From positions 929,501 to 993,500 of the forward strand of contig NZ_CP115484.1 of NCBI RefSeq assembly GCF_027627475.1: a stretch of DNA of 64,000 bases, given 5' to 3'. The notes under the pieces were generated by a model that ran no database searches, was not told the DNA's origin, and was given only the letters and a program-made list of their open reading frames with translations. The position numbers and the translations under genes are program-made. Within the stretch, counting starts at the first letter, position 1. Each line of letters begins with the position of its first letter. This DNA comes from Paenibacillus sp. SYP-B4298. GTDB taxonomy: Bacteria; Bacillota; Bacilli; Paenibacillales; Paenibacillaceae. Of this stretch, positions 52,216 to 61,156 are shown in pieces.

Positions 52216-52980
52216 ATGGGAAGATTAGCAGGCAAAGTAGCGATTATTACTGGCGCAGGCAGTGGTATGGGAGCTGAGCAAGCTCGTCTGTTTGCAAAAG
52301 AAGGGGCTAAAGTCGTTGGCGGTGATATGAACATAGATGGTCTTCAAGCTGTCATTGATGAAATTAAAGCAGACGGTGGAGATGCCATTGCTGTTAAATT
52401 AAACATTTCATCCTCTGAAGATTGGATACATGCTGTCCAGGCTGCTGTTGAAGCTTATGGCAAAGTTAACGTCCTAGTAAATACTGCTGGAGTGGCTGGT
52501 CCATTCATCGCGAAGGCGGCTGATCATGATCCAGATGAGTGGGATAAGCTCTTGGCCATTAACTTAAAAGGTGCCTTCCTAGGAAGCAAATATACGATTC
52601 CTGAAATGATTAAAGATGGTGGCGGTTCCATCGTAACGATATCCTCTATTGGTGGTCTAATCGGCGGACAAGGCGGCACAGGCTATGGGGCTGCAAAGGC
52701 TGGCCTAATCGGTATGTCTAGAAATATTGCTGTAGACTATGGCAAAGATAATGTACGTTCAAACGTTGTTTGCCCCGGTCAAATTAGAACTCCAATGTCT
52801 GCCGTACTTGAAAATGAAGATATGAAAGCAGCGAAACAGTACTATTTAAATAAAACACCACTAGGTCACTTTGGCGATCCTATTGATATTGCCTATGCTA
52901 CACTATTCCTGGCATCAGACGAATCCAAATTCATTACGGGCACAGAATTAGTAGTTGATGGCGGCGTAATGGCTAACTAA
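52216..52980 (+). CDS. Short-chain dehydrogenase/reductase
   Basis: 254 residues; GGAGGTGG precedes the ATG. The cofactor loop is TGAGSGMG, the core has NTAG (for NNAG), the catalytic serine lies in TISSIGG and the Tyr-Lys pair in YGAAKAG. DGGVMAN closes the protein. It is a classical SDR using NAD(P)(H), close in pattern to glucose dehydrogenase and 3-oxoacyl-ACP reductase types; the substrate cannot be read. The gene is clearly more AT-rich than its surroundings, as is the convergent GntR gene, which suggests joint acquisition. They share a terminator hairpin. Confidence 0.9.
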   Translation: MGRLAGKVAIITGAGSGMGAEQARLFAKEGAKVVGGDMNIDGLQAVIDEIKADGGDAIAVKLNISSSEDWIHAVQAAVEAYGKVNVLVNTAGVAGPFIAKAADHDPDEWDKLLAINLKGAFLGSKYTIPEMIKDGGGSIVTISSIGGLIGGQGGTGYGAAKAGLIGMSRNIAVDYGKDNVRSNVVCPGQIRTPMSAVLENEDMKAAKQYYLNKTPLGHFGDPIDIAYATLFLASDESKFITGTELVVDGGVMAN

Positions 52981-52988
52981 GCAGACAA

Positions 52989-53064
52989 GCAAAAGAAAGA
53001 CAGCTTCGGTGTGTTCATCCTCCTACATAGGGAATGGCACATGTAGCTGTCTCTTTCTTTTTGC
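52989..53064. terminator. Bidirectional terminator between SDR and GntR genes
   Basis: GCAAAAGAAAGACAGCT pairs with AGCTGTCTCTTTCTTTTTGC across a 39-base loop. A and T runs at the ends suit both convergent genes. Confidence 0.7.
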
Positions 53065-53070
53065 TTTGTT

Positions 53071-53724
53071 CTATATATTTAGAGATTGTCTGGTCAAAAT
53101 TTCAAAAGCTGCTTTCGCTTTCTCAAAATCCGATTGGACGATTGCATGAACCATCTCTTCTAAGTAGATGTAACGTTCCTTTGTTCGTTCAACATCTCCC
53201 CAGTTCATTTGAGAATAAGCATTTGTAATAAAAGTAAGGTCGGAGTAAAACTTCATAAATGCTATATTGCCAGCAACCTGAAATACATATCCGCATAGTC
53301 GATGAACATTAACTACATATTCTAAAATATTTCCTTGCAGAAGCTCATCCCTTGCTTCAACTAAATACTGTTTAAGAAGAGCGTGCTTTTCATCATCCCA
53401 TTTGGATTTGGAATACTCTATTCCTAGATCAAATAGTTCAACTAATGCATCTGTATAGTCATTCATCTCTTGTCTGGATATAGCTTTCACGCGAACGCCT
53501 TTTCTTGGCAATCGTTCTACAACCCCAGTATTTTGAAGAATATAAAACGACTCTCTGACAGGAATGTTACTCACATTCAATTCTTTCGCTATATTGGATT
53601 CAATGAGACGAGTACCTTGTACTAGTTCACCTTTAAATATTTTTCTCAATATGTGATTTGCTATTTGTTCCGGGATTGAATTGGTTTGATCTGCCATTAT
53701 TGAAGAGAAATTAAAATGTTTCAT
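53071..53724 (-). CDS. GntR-family regulator with FCD domain
   Basis: 217 residues. The winged HTH (IANHILRKIFKGELVQGTRLIESNIAKELNVSNIPVRESFYILQNTGVVERLPRKGVRV) is followed by an FCD helical domain with the usual Asp/His ligand positions (NVHRLCGYVFQVAGN). It is convergent with the SDR gene. Local co-inheritance of an AT-rich regulator and enzyme, together with twin palindromic repeats in the SDR promoter, suggests that it controls that gene in response to an organic acid. This is inference. No other target is visible. Confidence 0.88.
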   Translation of the reverse strand: MKHFNFSSIMADQTNSIPEQIANHILRKIFKGELVQGTRLIESNIAKELNVSNIPVRESFYILQNTGVVERLPRKGVRVKAISRQEMNDYTDALVELFDLGIEYSKSKWDDEKHALLKQYLVEARDELLQGNILEYVVNVHRLCGYVFQVAGNIAFMKFYSDLTFITNAYSQMNWGDVERTKERYIYLEEMVHAIVQSDFEKAKAAFEILTRQSLNI

Positions 53725-54004
53725 TATCTACTCCATTTATCCCTTCTAGGAAATAATGTATAGCGATTAATTTTACACCACATTGCTCTCAAATTCAACC
53801 CGTCGTAAGGGGATCAAGCATCATGCTTTGCCATAGCTCACTCTCTCCTGCATTCTGATGATGATGTTATCGGTTCAACTCGCCAAGTATTCAGACGTAA
53901 AGGCCGGCAACGCCCAGGAGCCTGCCGCGGATCGCAGCAGGCTCCTGAAGAACGTTATTGGTTCGGGGAGATCATCATGGTGCAGGCAATAGCTGGTGTT
54001 ACAG

Positions 54005-55375
54005 CTACAGCGACTCTCCATTCAAATAGTTGAAGAATGGAGCATCGACCCAGAAGGTGTAGGACTCCACCTTGACCGACGGATCGACCTTGGCGAAGCC
54101 GTCCTTCACGGCCTGTGCCTTACCCGTGAGTGAGAAGGATTGAGCATAGTAATGACCGTCCGCAATCTTGTTATTGGCAATGACCTTGTAATCGTCGAGC
54201 TTGGTCTGGGAATAGTAGAGCGGCTGCCACCACGAGCCGGCTATGAGGCCCGGCTGGTCTTTTTGATTCTTTTTGGCATAGGTCAATATAATGTCCTGGA
54301 AGGCTGCCTTATCGGCTGCGCTCTGGAATTCGAGCTGCAGATCGTATTCCTTGGCATAGGTAATGTAATTGCCGTTATCGATCTGCACGACCTTGGCTGT
54401 CTCGCTCTCATATGGCTCGCCCCATTCCTTGAGGTGGATGAAGGCAGACGTTTTCGGCTCGAGCTGAACCTTGGCATCCAGACCCTCGGAGCGCAGCAGC
54501 CCGATCAACTGGATCGCATGCTTGAGATCGGAGTGACCATAGGTAATAGACAGCGACTCGATAAAGTTAGCGTCATAGCGCGAATCCTTCAGGTTGTAGC
54601 CGGTCACGATGTTCTGCTTGAGTGCGGTGTCCACGACATTCTGCAGAGTAGGAATCTGAATGATGTTCGAGGTGCGGTAAGCATCCTGCAGCTTCGTATA
54701 AATATCGTGATCACCAATGGTGCCGATGTAATGCTTGTACTGGCCATTGAAGGAGACGATCTTGCCCAGCAGCACCTGCGCCAGCTCAGTCGATGCCGCT
54801 TGGCTCAGCGTCAGCTTGCTCCAATAGGCCTCCGGCAGCAAGCCTGTATCGAGGGCGGCAGCCAGCTCCTGCTTCGTCTTCAGCGAGAAGGAGGCCGTAT
54901 TCGCAGGCAGCTTGGCCAGCGCCTTGTCTGCCTTCGCCTCCGGGTAAGAATAGGCCAGCTCCTTCAGATCGGAGGCTCTGACCGCGATCAGAATGGCAGC
55001 CAGATTCGTCAGCGGCTGCTTCGCTTCGATCGCAGGCCCGTTCAGGATGCCCAGCTTGTATAGCTTCGATGCCGCGGTGTGCAGGCTGTCCGTGGCAGCC
55101 AGATCGCTGAAGGCAACAGCATTATCTGTCACTTCCTTCGCAGGCAGCACCGCGGCTACATCGCGAATGAAGTCGCCTCGGGTCAGTTGCTCACCAATCT
55201 GGATACCGTACTTGTCTTGCAGGAAGGCAGAATATTCTGCCGCACTCGTCAGCTCATTGTACGCGGTGGTAGACAATGCAGCTACGGGCTGCGCTGCGAG
55301 CGGCTGGAGCAGCAAGGCTGCCCCCAGGGCAAGACTAAGCAGCAATTTGTGGGCGGGTGGTTGAAGTGGTTTCAT
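54005..55375 (-). CDS. Secreted SLH-like surface protein of unknown function
   Basis: 456 residues from the ATG at 55375 (AAGGAGAATAAC upstream); a longer frame begins at 55444. The signal peptide spans about 1-35 (cleavage near AAQPVAA). The mature N terminus contains diverged SLH-like units (LTRGDFIRDVAAVLPAKEVTD, VAFSDLAATDSLHTAASKLYKLGILNGPAIEAKQPLTNLAAILI). The rest (about 190-456), with YNLKDSRYDANFIESLSITYGHSDLKHAIQLIGLLRSEGLDAKVQLEP, is not a family I can name but is seen in Paenibacillus-type secreted proteins. It is a single gene and probably wall-associated. Only three-quarters of the usual SLH core residues are retained, so binding to wall polymer is uncertain. Confidence 0.65.
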   Translation of the reverse strand: MKPLQPPAHKLLLSLALGAALLLQPLAAQPVAALSTTAYNELTSAAEYSAFLQDKYGIQIGEQLTRGDFIRDVAAVLPAKEVTDNAVAFSDLAATDSLHTAASKLYKLGILNGPAIEAKQPLTNLAAILIAVRASDLKELAYSYPEAKADKALAKLPANTASFSLKTKQELAAALDTGLLPEAYWSKLTLSQAASTELAQVLLGKIVSFNGQYKHYIGTIGDHDIYTKLQDAYRTSNIIQIPTLQNVVDTALKQNIVTGYNLKDSRYDANFIESLSITYGHSDLKHAIQLIGLLRSEGLDAKVQLEPKTSAFIHLKEWGEPYESETAKVVQIDNGNYITYAKEYDLQLEFQSAADKAAFQDIILTYAKKNQKDQPGLIAGSWWQPLYYSQTKLDDYKVIANNKIADGHYYAQSFSLTGKAQAVKDGFAKVDPSVKVESYTFWVDAPFFNYLNGESL

Positions 55376-55689
55376 GTTATTCTCCTTAATTCCTATGTAT
55401 TTACTTGTAATTGGTGTTATGTATCGTACCATCCCTCTGGTCAACTGTCAATCTGATTATTGAAAAAAATCGATGCGCCTGCCTCATGATGGAGTGCTTC
55501 CGTCTCGGTCTGTCCTATGTCCACCCGACCGTCCACCCGACCGCCGCTATCGCTTTCGTCCATCCGACCTCGTTCATTCGCCTTCGTGCATTCCGCTCAT
55601 TCGACATGGCTGCTGCTCTATGATACAGGAGCACCCGCTCCCTATCCGCGGACGAAGCCGGGCGGGGGAGCGGGTGCAGACTGCTCTGT
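55376..55689. other. Intergenic region with GC hairpin after the pullulanase gene
   Basis: GCACCCGCTCCC (55631-55642) pairs with GGGGAGCGGGTGC (55666-55678), a likely transcript end for pullulanase on the minus strand, though no T run follows. A CCACCCGACCG doublet lies near 55519-55541. Nothing else seen. Confidence 0.5.
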
Positions 55690-57651
55690 CTATCGGATAT
55701 GAACGATCGTGCAGGAGCTGCCGGAGGCCTCCAGCAGCAGCCCGTGCTCATCTTGAGTTAATTGTCCATACGGGCACCAGAGGGCCTCCCACTGTCCAAG
55801 CTGCGGGAGCCGCAGGCTGATGGTATCTCGGCTGCCATTGTAGAGCACATACAGATGCTGCGAAGGGTCGCTCCCTGCATGATTGCGCAGCGTGTAGGCG
55901 ATTGCCAGGGGCGGCGCATCCTCGAAGAACAGGCTTGCGCGGATCGCTTGTGCGGATCGCAGCCGGAAGGCGGGATGCTCCTTGCGCAGTGCGATCAGCC
56001 GCCGAATCTCCTCCACCTCCGCTTGGTAGCGGGCGCAGCGTTCCCAGTCCAGCCCATTGATCTCGTCTGGCGACTGGTAGCTATTCTCCACCCCTTGCTT
56101 GGTGCGCATAAATTCCTGTCCGGCATGCAGGAAGGGGATGCCCTGTGCAGTCAGCACGATAGCAGCGGCGAGCTGCTGCATGCGGACGCGAGCCGCTTCC
56201 TCCTCATCCGGGTTGGAGATCGCCAGCTTATCCCAGAGCGTATGGTTATCATGACATTCGGCAAAGTTGAGGCATTGCGCCGGGCTGTCCGCATAACCGC
56301 GAATAGGCTCGTCGTAGGTGATCGCCGCAGCTATGCCACTCTTCACGCGCTGCTCCATGCCATCCTGTCCGCTGATGAAGCCGCGGGCGGCAGGACTGAA
56401 GATGCTGCCCTTGAGCGCATCCCGCAGCCCGTCATTGAACTGGGCGATGCGCGGCAGTACGGCGGCGTAGCGCTGGTTGGCTCCAAGCTCGGGGTGGAGC
56501 GTGCTCCCCATAATCCAGCCTTCGCCTGTGATCAGCATGTGCGGATCAATCTGCTCCAGCCGGGCGCGCACAGCATTCATCGTCTCCAGGTCATGCAGCC
56601 CCATCAGATCGAAGCGGAAGCCGTCGATATGATATTCCTGCGCCCAGTAGACGACCGACTCGACGATGAACTTGCGCATCATCGCCCGCTCCGATGCCGT
56701 CTCATTGCCGCAGCCTGAGCCGTCAGCCAGCTCCTGTCCATGCGGATCGGCATACCGGAAGTAATAGCCTGGCACAAGCTGGGTGAAGTTGCAGCGATAC
56801 GCATCGTACATATGATTATAGACAACATCCATAATGACGCGCAGACCCTTGGCATGGAGTGCCTGCACGAGCGACTTCAGCTCGCGGATGCGTGTCGCTG
56901 GATCATAAGGATCGGTAGCATAGCTTCCCTCTGGGACATTATAGTTCTTCGGATCGTAGCCCCAGTTATAGCTGGCGCGCGGATCGCTCTCGTCGACACT
57001 GTCCTCGCTATAGTCAAACACCGGCAATAGCTGCACATGGGTCACGCCGAGCGAGGCGATATGATCGAGTCCGGTCGGGATGCCGTCCGGCCCGCGCGTC
57101 CCCGTCTGCGCGGCAGCGGCATAGCTCCCCGGGTGGTCAGCCCCGCTAAGCGGGTGGCTCGTCAGATCGCGCACATGCAGCTCATAGATTACAGCATCCT
57201 GCATATGGGCGAATGGGGGGCGTTGATCCTGCTCCCATCCGGTCGGATTCGTCTTGCCCAGATCGATCACGACGCCACGGCGTCCATTGATGGAGACAGC
57301 GCGCGCATACGGATCGGTGCCTTCATTCCACTGCTCGCCAACCTTGACACGATAGTTATACTGGCGGCCGTCCAGGTCGTCGCTGACAGCGGTGCGCCAT
57401 ACGCCGCGCTCCTCCCGCATCATCGCTATCGTATGTCCCGCCATGTCATCGTCCCCGTCATACAGAACGACGAAGGCTTCCTCCGCCGTAGGCGCCCATA
57501 GCACAAATCGCGTCTGCTGCGGACTGTAGCTGCACCCCAGATCGTCCCCGCTATAAGCATAATGCGCATCGAATGCCGGTGAAAATACGGTGATGCCTGT
57601 AGAGGTTCTTCCATAATCGAGCGGGCGCTCCGGTTTCTTTTGTACAGCCAT
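55690..57651 (-). CDS. pulA: Type I pullulanase (GH13)
   Basis: 653 residues without a signal peptide. An N-terminal CBM48-like domain (about residues 20-115; GCSYSPQQTRFVLWAPTAEEAFVVLY) precedes the GH13 barrel. The pullulanase signature YNWGYDPKNYNVPEGSYATDP, the nucleophile Asp in GFRFDLMGLHD, the acid Glu in ITGEGWIMG, and NFAECHDNHTLWD are all present. It cleaves alpha-1,6 branch links of glycogen-type polymers or pullulan inside the cell. Being monocistronic, it has no glycogen-synthesis genes beside it in this window. Length is within the normal range for cytoplasmic type I enzymes (about 650-720). Confidence 0.94.
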   Translation of the reverse strand: MAVQKKPERPLDYGRTSTGITVFSPAFDAHYAYSGDDLGCSYSPQQTRFVLWAPTAEEAFVVLYDGDDDMAGHTIAMMREERGVWRTAVSDDLDGRQYNYRVKVGEQWNEGTDPYARAVSINGRRGVVIDLGKTNPTGWEQDQRPPFAHMQDAVIYELHVRDLTSHPLSGADHPGSYAAAAQTGTRGPDGIPTGLDHIASLGVTHVQLLPVFDYSEDSVDESDPRASYNWGYDPKNYNVPEGSYATDPYDPATRIRELKSLVQALHAKGLRVIMDVVYNHMYDAYRCNFTQLVPGYYFRYADPHGQELADGSGCGNETASERAMMRKFIVESVVYWAQEYHIDGFRFDLMGLHDLETMNAVRARLEQIDPHMLITGEGWIMGSTLHPELGANQRYAAVLPRIAQFNDGLRDALKGSIFSPAARGFISGQDGMEQRVKSGIAAAITYDEPIRGYADSPAQCLNFAECHDNHTLWDKLAISNPDEEEAARVRMQQLAAAIVLTAQGIPFLHAGQEFMRTKQGVENSYQSPDEINGLDWERCARYQAEVEEIRRLIALRKEHPAFRLRSAQAIRASLFFEDAPPLAIAYTLRNHAGSDPSQHLYVLYNGSRDTISLRLPQLGQWEALWCPYGQLTQDEHGLLLEASGSSCTIVHIR

Positions 57652-57821
57652 GGCATGCCCTCCGGTCTGATGTAGTGTGTAGTGTGCTGTATTAATTTAA
57701 GCAGGAAAGGGGCGTGATGTCCAACAATTGGACGGAAAAATAACCGTGTGGCGATCCAATTGCGAGCAGGAGGACAGCAGCAGACCGGGCAGGCTCTGTT
57801 ATGATGCAAGCGGGAAGCAGA

Positions 57822-57888
57822 TTGACAACTCAAGTGTATGAAGCATATAATACGCTTGTAGTGTATGAACTACTTAATACATACACTA
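57822..57888 (+). promoter_or_regulatory. Promoter and operator of the YtrA-type operon
   Basis: TTGACA (57822-57827), an 18-bp spacer and TATAAT (57846-57851) form a strong promoter. TAGTGTATG (57859-57867) and CATACACTA (57880-57888) form an inverted repeat just after it, and a further AGTGTATGAA half-site (57833-57842) lies within the promoter spacer. This matches the AGTGTA-type operators of YtrA-subfamily regulators and predicts autorepression. Confidence 0.82.
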
Positions 57889-57908
57889 AGAGGATGTGAG
57901 GAAGAGGT

Positions 57909-58352
57909 ATGAAAACAGAGGGTGGCTGGGAGAATGTTGTGTTCAACAGCCGTGATCCGGTGTATTTGCAGGTTGTGCGGCATTTCAAGGAACAGATCGT
58001 TACCGGCCGTCTACGCGCCGGGCAAGTCATTCCATCGCGCCGGGAGCTGGGCGCTCTGCTCAAGATTAATCCCAATACGGCGCAGCGAGCGTACAAGGAG
58101 ATGGAGGAGTGCCAATTGATAGTCACCGAAGGGAATTCGCCTAGCCGGATTACCTCAGAGGAGAACGTATTGCGGGCGATACGCACCGAGCTGCTGAGCG
58201 AAGCGGTGGAGGCGTTTGTGAGCTCGGTAGCGAAGATTGACGTTCCGCTTGATGAGCTCGTTGAGCTGGTGAAGAGCAAATATGAGCAGGCGCAGGCTAA
58301 TCCGCGCACAGCGCCAGTGAACACGGGAGAGGGAGGGAGTCCTCATGATTGA
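57909..58352 (+). CDS. YtrA-subfamily GntR regulator
   Basis: 147 residues. The winged HTH (FNSRDPVYLQVVRHFKEQIVTGRLRAGQVIPSRRELGALLKINPNTAQRAYKEMEECQLIV) is followed by a short helical tail (about 80-147), not a ligand domain. This is the YtrA type, which in B. subtilis represses an ABC transporter operon induced by cell-wall-active antibiotics. Here it heads an operon with an ATPase and a permease, which overlap by a few bases. Its own promoter contains a fitting operator, so this is a self-contained stress-response unit. Confidence 0.92.
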   Translation: MKTEGGWENVVFNSRDPVYLQVVRHFKEQIVTGRLRAGQVIPSRRELGALLKINPNTAQRAYKEMEECQLIVTEGNSPSRITSEENVLRAIRTELLSEAVEAFVSSVAKIDVPLDELVELVKSKYEQAQANPRTAPVNTGEGGSPHD

Positions 58353-59034
58353 GATCCATCAGCTATGCAAGCACTATCGCAAGCGACCGGTGCTGCAGGA
58401 GGTAACATTTACCGTAGAGAAAGGACAGATTACTTGCCTGATCGGCATGAATGGGGCAGGCAAATCAACGATCATGAAGGCAATCGCTGGATTGCTTCCG
58501 GTGACGAGCGGACATATCCGAATCGATGGGCAGCCGCTTCACCAATCGACCTATGAGAAGCTTGCCTTCATCCCGGATCATCTGACGATGCCCTCTGGCA
58601 TGAAGCTGTCGGAGGGGCTGCAATTCATGGCGGATTTCTATGCGAGCTGGGATCGGGAGCGGGCAGGAGAACTGATGCGATTCTTTCGTCTGGAGGATGG
58701 AGAGCGGGTCGGCAACTTGTCCAAGGGGACAGCCAGCAAGTACAATCTGGTGCTTGGACTGGGGCAACAGACCGATTATGTGCTTATGGATGAGCCCTTC
58801 TCCGGCATCGACCTGTTCAGCCGCGAGCAGATCGCCGAGGTGTTCTCCAGCGAGCTGATCGAGGAGCGGGGCGTGCTGCTGACCACTCATGAGGTAAGCG
58901 AGATGGAGTATCTGATTGATAAGGCGGTCATTTTATTGGGAGGCAAGGTACATATGGAGTTGGACTGCGAGCAGATGCGCAGCGAGCAAGGGAAGTCTCT
59001 TGTCGATCTGATGAGGGAGGTGTATGCCTCATGA
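58345..59034 (+). CDS. ABC transporter ATPase (YtrB-like)
   Basis: 229 residues, overlapping the regulator gene by 8 bp. Walker A IGMNGAGKST is followed by a Q-loop region with FIPDHLTMPSG. The signature motif is LSKGTASKYNLVLGLGQQTDYVLMDEPFSGID, with Lys-Gly-Thr for the usual Gly-Gln, and the H-loop is LLTTHEVSEMEY. It powers the membrane subunit encoded next. The variation in the signature is common in YtrB/BcrA-like ATPases. Substrate unknown; antibiotic or wall-precursor handling is the usual theme in this family. Confidence 0.9.
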   Translation: MIEIHQLCKHYRKRPVLQEVTFTVEKGQITCLIGMNGAGKSTIMKAIAGLLPVTSGHIRIDGQPLHQSTYEKLAFIPDHLTMPSGMKLSEGLQFMADFYASWDRERAGELMRFFRLEDGERVGNLSKGTASKYNLVLGLGQQTDYVLMDEPFSGIDLFSREQIAEVFSSELIEERGVLLTTHEVSEMEYLIDKAVILLGGKVHMELDCEQMRSEQGKSLVDLMREVYAS

Positions 59035-59855
59035 GTTATTATTGGAAGCTGGTTCATATGGAGATACACCGCTTTCGTTATGTTCTTGTCAGTATGATGG
59101 GGCTGGTGGCGCTCGTCCAGCTTGGCGCGATAGCCTTATATACGCTGGATGAGGTTGCAATCCGGCAGGAGTATATCCGTCAGCATGGGATGTGGATTCG
59201 TCAGGAGCTGTCCTTCCCGCAAGCGATGGTTGACATTCAGCTCTGGCACACGTTGCCGGTGCTGCTGTGTGCCGCTATTCTTGCGCTCTATATGTTTATA
59301 ATCTGGTACCGCGATTGGTTTGGCGGTCACACCTTCATATATCGGCTGCTCATGCTGCCCACTGCAAGAAGCCAGATCTATTGGGCGAAGCTGACCGCTA
59401 TCCTCGTCTTTGCGCTGTCCTTGATTGGCTTCCAGGTGCTGCTGATGTGGGTGGAGTATGGGCTGTTTATGGGGATGGTGCCGTCAGAGCTCGTCGCGCC
59501 TTCCTATATTGCGGAGGGGATTGAAGTCAACACGGTGCTCAATCTATTGCTGCCGCGGACATTTGAGTATTTTATCTATCGCTTCGGACTAGGCGTCCTG
59601 ATGCTGTTGATTGTGTTTAACGCGATATTGCTGGAACGAAGCTACCGGAGGCTGATCGGTATCGGCTATGCAGTAGGCTATGTCATCGTCTGCCTGCTGG
59701 TAACGTTGCTCCCGTTGTTATTCAAGCGACTGATTCGCTCGGACTATCTGTATCCGGAGGAATTCGTCATGCTGGAGTGGCTGGCCTGCCTGCTCGTTGC
59801 TGCCGGATCGGCATGGTTAGGTAGTCGACTGCTGAAGAAGAAAATAACTGTGTAA
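59031..59855 (+). CDS. ABC-2 type membrane subunit
   Basis: 274 residues starting with an ATG that overlaps the ATPase stop by 4 bp. Six membrane helices are visible (for example about 19-41, 80-100, 120-142, 178-205, 205-230, 240-262), with short loops and no large extracytoplasmic domain. It lacks conserved motifs beyond the general ABC-2 permease pattern. A homodimer with the preceding ATPase would make a minimal exporter. It is followed by the paired membrane-anchored proteins, which may be accessory components. Confidence 0.8.
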   Translation: MSYYWKLVHMEIHRFRYVLVSMMGLVALVQLGAIALYTLDEVAIRQEYIRQHGMWIRQELSFPQAMVDIQLWHTLPVLLCAAILALYMFIIWYRDWFGGHTFIYRLLMLPTARSQIYWAKLTAILVFALSLIGFQVLLMWVEYGLFMGMVPSELVAPSYIAEGIEVNTVLNLLLPRTFEYFIYRFGLGVLMLLIVFNAILLERSYRRLIGIGYAVGYVIVCLLVTLLPLLFKRLIRSDYLYPEEFVMLEWLACLLVAAGSAWLGSRLLKKKITV

Positions 59856-59897
59856 AGTGACAGATAGATAGGCAGGAATTGGAGAGGAGAGAGGAAG

Positions 59898-61094
59898 ATG
59901 AAGCGTTACTTGGGGACATGGTTCCTTGGCGTCTTTGCTGTGGTATCGCTCGGGAGCTATTACCTGTTGGAAGCTTCGGGAGGCCTGCCTGATTTTAAGC
60001 TGGAGAAGCTGGAGGGGGCCGCGTCAGAGGAGGAGCGGATGGTGCTTTATGGAAGTTACAGGGGTCTATCAAACCTTAACGGCCTGGGCAACTATAAAAG
60101 ATTGTCGATTTCCTCACAGGGAACCAATTATTTCTTCCGCAGCTCATTTATTGAAAGAGATACCGTCCAAAATTATGATCAGCTTGACCTTCACGATGAT
60201 TTGACAGCACTGAAGCATCCATATCGTTCATTTATGAGAGAGAAGAGCAATGCCGAGGGCTTCTACAAGGATGAGCAGCGGCTCATCTATGCAGGTATAG
60301 CACTGCGCCAAGCTTCAAGTAAGGAGCAAGACTATGTATTGCAACTGGACATGCTTGACCTGGCGACCGGCGAGAGGAAGCAGTTGGAGCAGCGGTTGGC
60401 TGGCGGGCTGGAATACTCCTGGATGAATGTGCGCGATGTGCAGCTTCTGGATGATGAACTACATGTTATGGTGGATAGCCGGGGAAGTCAGGGCAACAGC
60501 TTCTATGAGTATATTTTTCATCTCACGGATGGAGCATTGCTCGACCAGCGCAAGCTGGAGTACGCGGAGGAGCTGCAAACCATAGTCAGGGGCAAGACAC
60601 CATCCAGGCCCTCGGAATGGCTCCTGTTCACAACGACGAAGCAGGAGAGCGGCATCATGAGAAAGCAAGCCATTCTCTATTCCTATCGCACAGGCCAATT
60701 CATTGCCTTGCCGAAGACGGATCTGAGGAGCTACGATACGTTTTACCAGGACCACACCGATTATAGCTTGAATGAGCAATGGGTATCCTTCGCCTCCATA
60801 GACCATGAGGGGATCACCGTCCTCAGGTATGATTTGGCGAGCGGCAAGCCCTTGCCCGGTGAGCTTCGTCTGACCGCCGAACTGCTTGGGGGCAAATACA
60901 TCGGCGCGATGGTCATAGAACAGCAGCGGGTCTATGCGATGATCTATGATGATATTCTGATGCCTGAACATAAGATGATCCTCGTAGCTGTCGATGCTGT
61001 CACCGGAGAGGTTCTCTACCGTGGAAAGCTTGTCCCTTCTGGCAGAGGGCAAGCGGATATGAATCGCCTGAATGTCAGTCTGCGCCCTTATTGA
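59898..61094 (+). CDS. Membrane-anchored extracytoplasmic protein, paralogue 1
   Basis: 398 residues; GAGGAGAGAGGAAG precedes the ATG. One N-terminal helix (KRYLGTWFLGVFAVVSLGSYYLL) is followed by an extracytoplasmic domain. The pattern of short beta stretches with repeated YKDE, VQLLDDELHV and YDLASGKPLPGELRL motifs suggests a beta-propeller. I know no named family. It is closely related to the next gene along its whole length, with 45-60% identity by eye. Transcription from the YtrA operon is likely (42 bp after the permease). A role as an accessory sensor or substrate-binding part is inferred only from location. Confidence 0.7.
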   Translation: MKRYLGTWFLGVFAVVSLGSYYLLEASGGLPDFKLEKLEGAASEEERMVLYGSYRGLSNLNGLGNYKRLSISSQGTNYFFRSSFIERDTVQNYDQLDLHDDLTALKHPYRSFMREKSNAEGFYKDEQRLIYAGIALRQASSKEQDYVLQLDMLDLATGERKQLEQRLAGGLEYSWMNVRDVQLLDDELHVMVDSRGSQGNSFYEYIFHLTDGALLDQRKLEYAEELQTIVRGKTPSRPSEWLLFTTTKQESGIMRKQAILYSYRTGQFIALPKTDLRSYDTFYQDHTDYSLNEQWVSFASIDHEGITVLRYDLASGKPLPGELRLTAELLGGKYIGAMVIEQQRVYAMIYDDILMPEHKMILVAVDAVTGEVLYRGKLVPSGRGQADMNRLNVSLRPY

Positions 61095-61156
61095 TCATAC
61101 GATCTTTTGTGTAAAGCGACAGATAAATAGGCAGGGAATGGAGAGGAGAGAGGGAG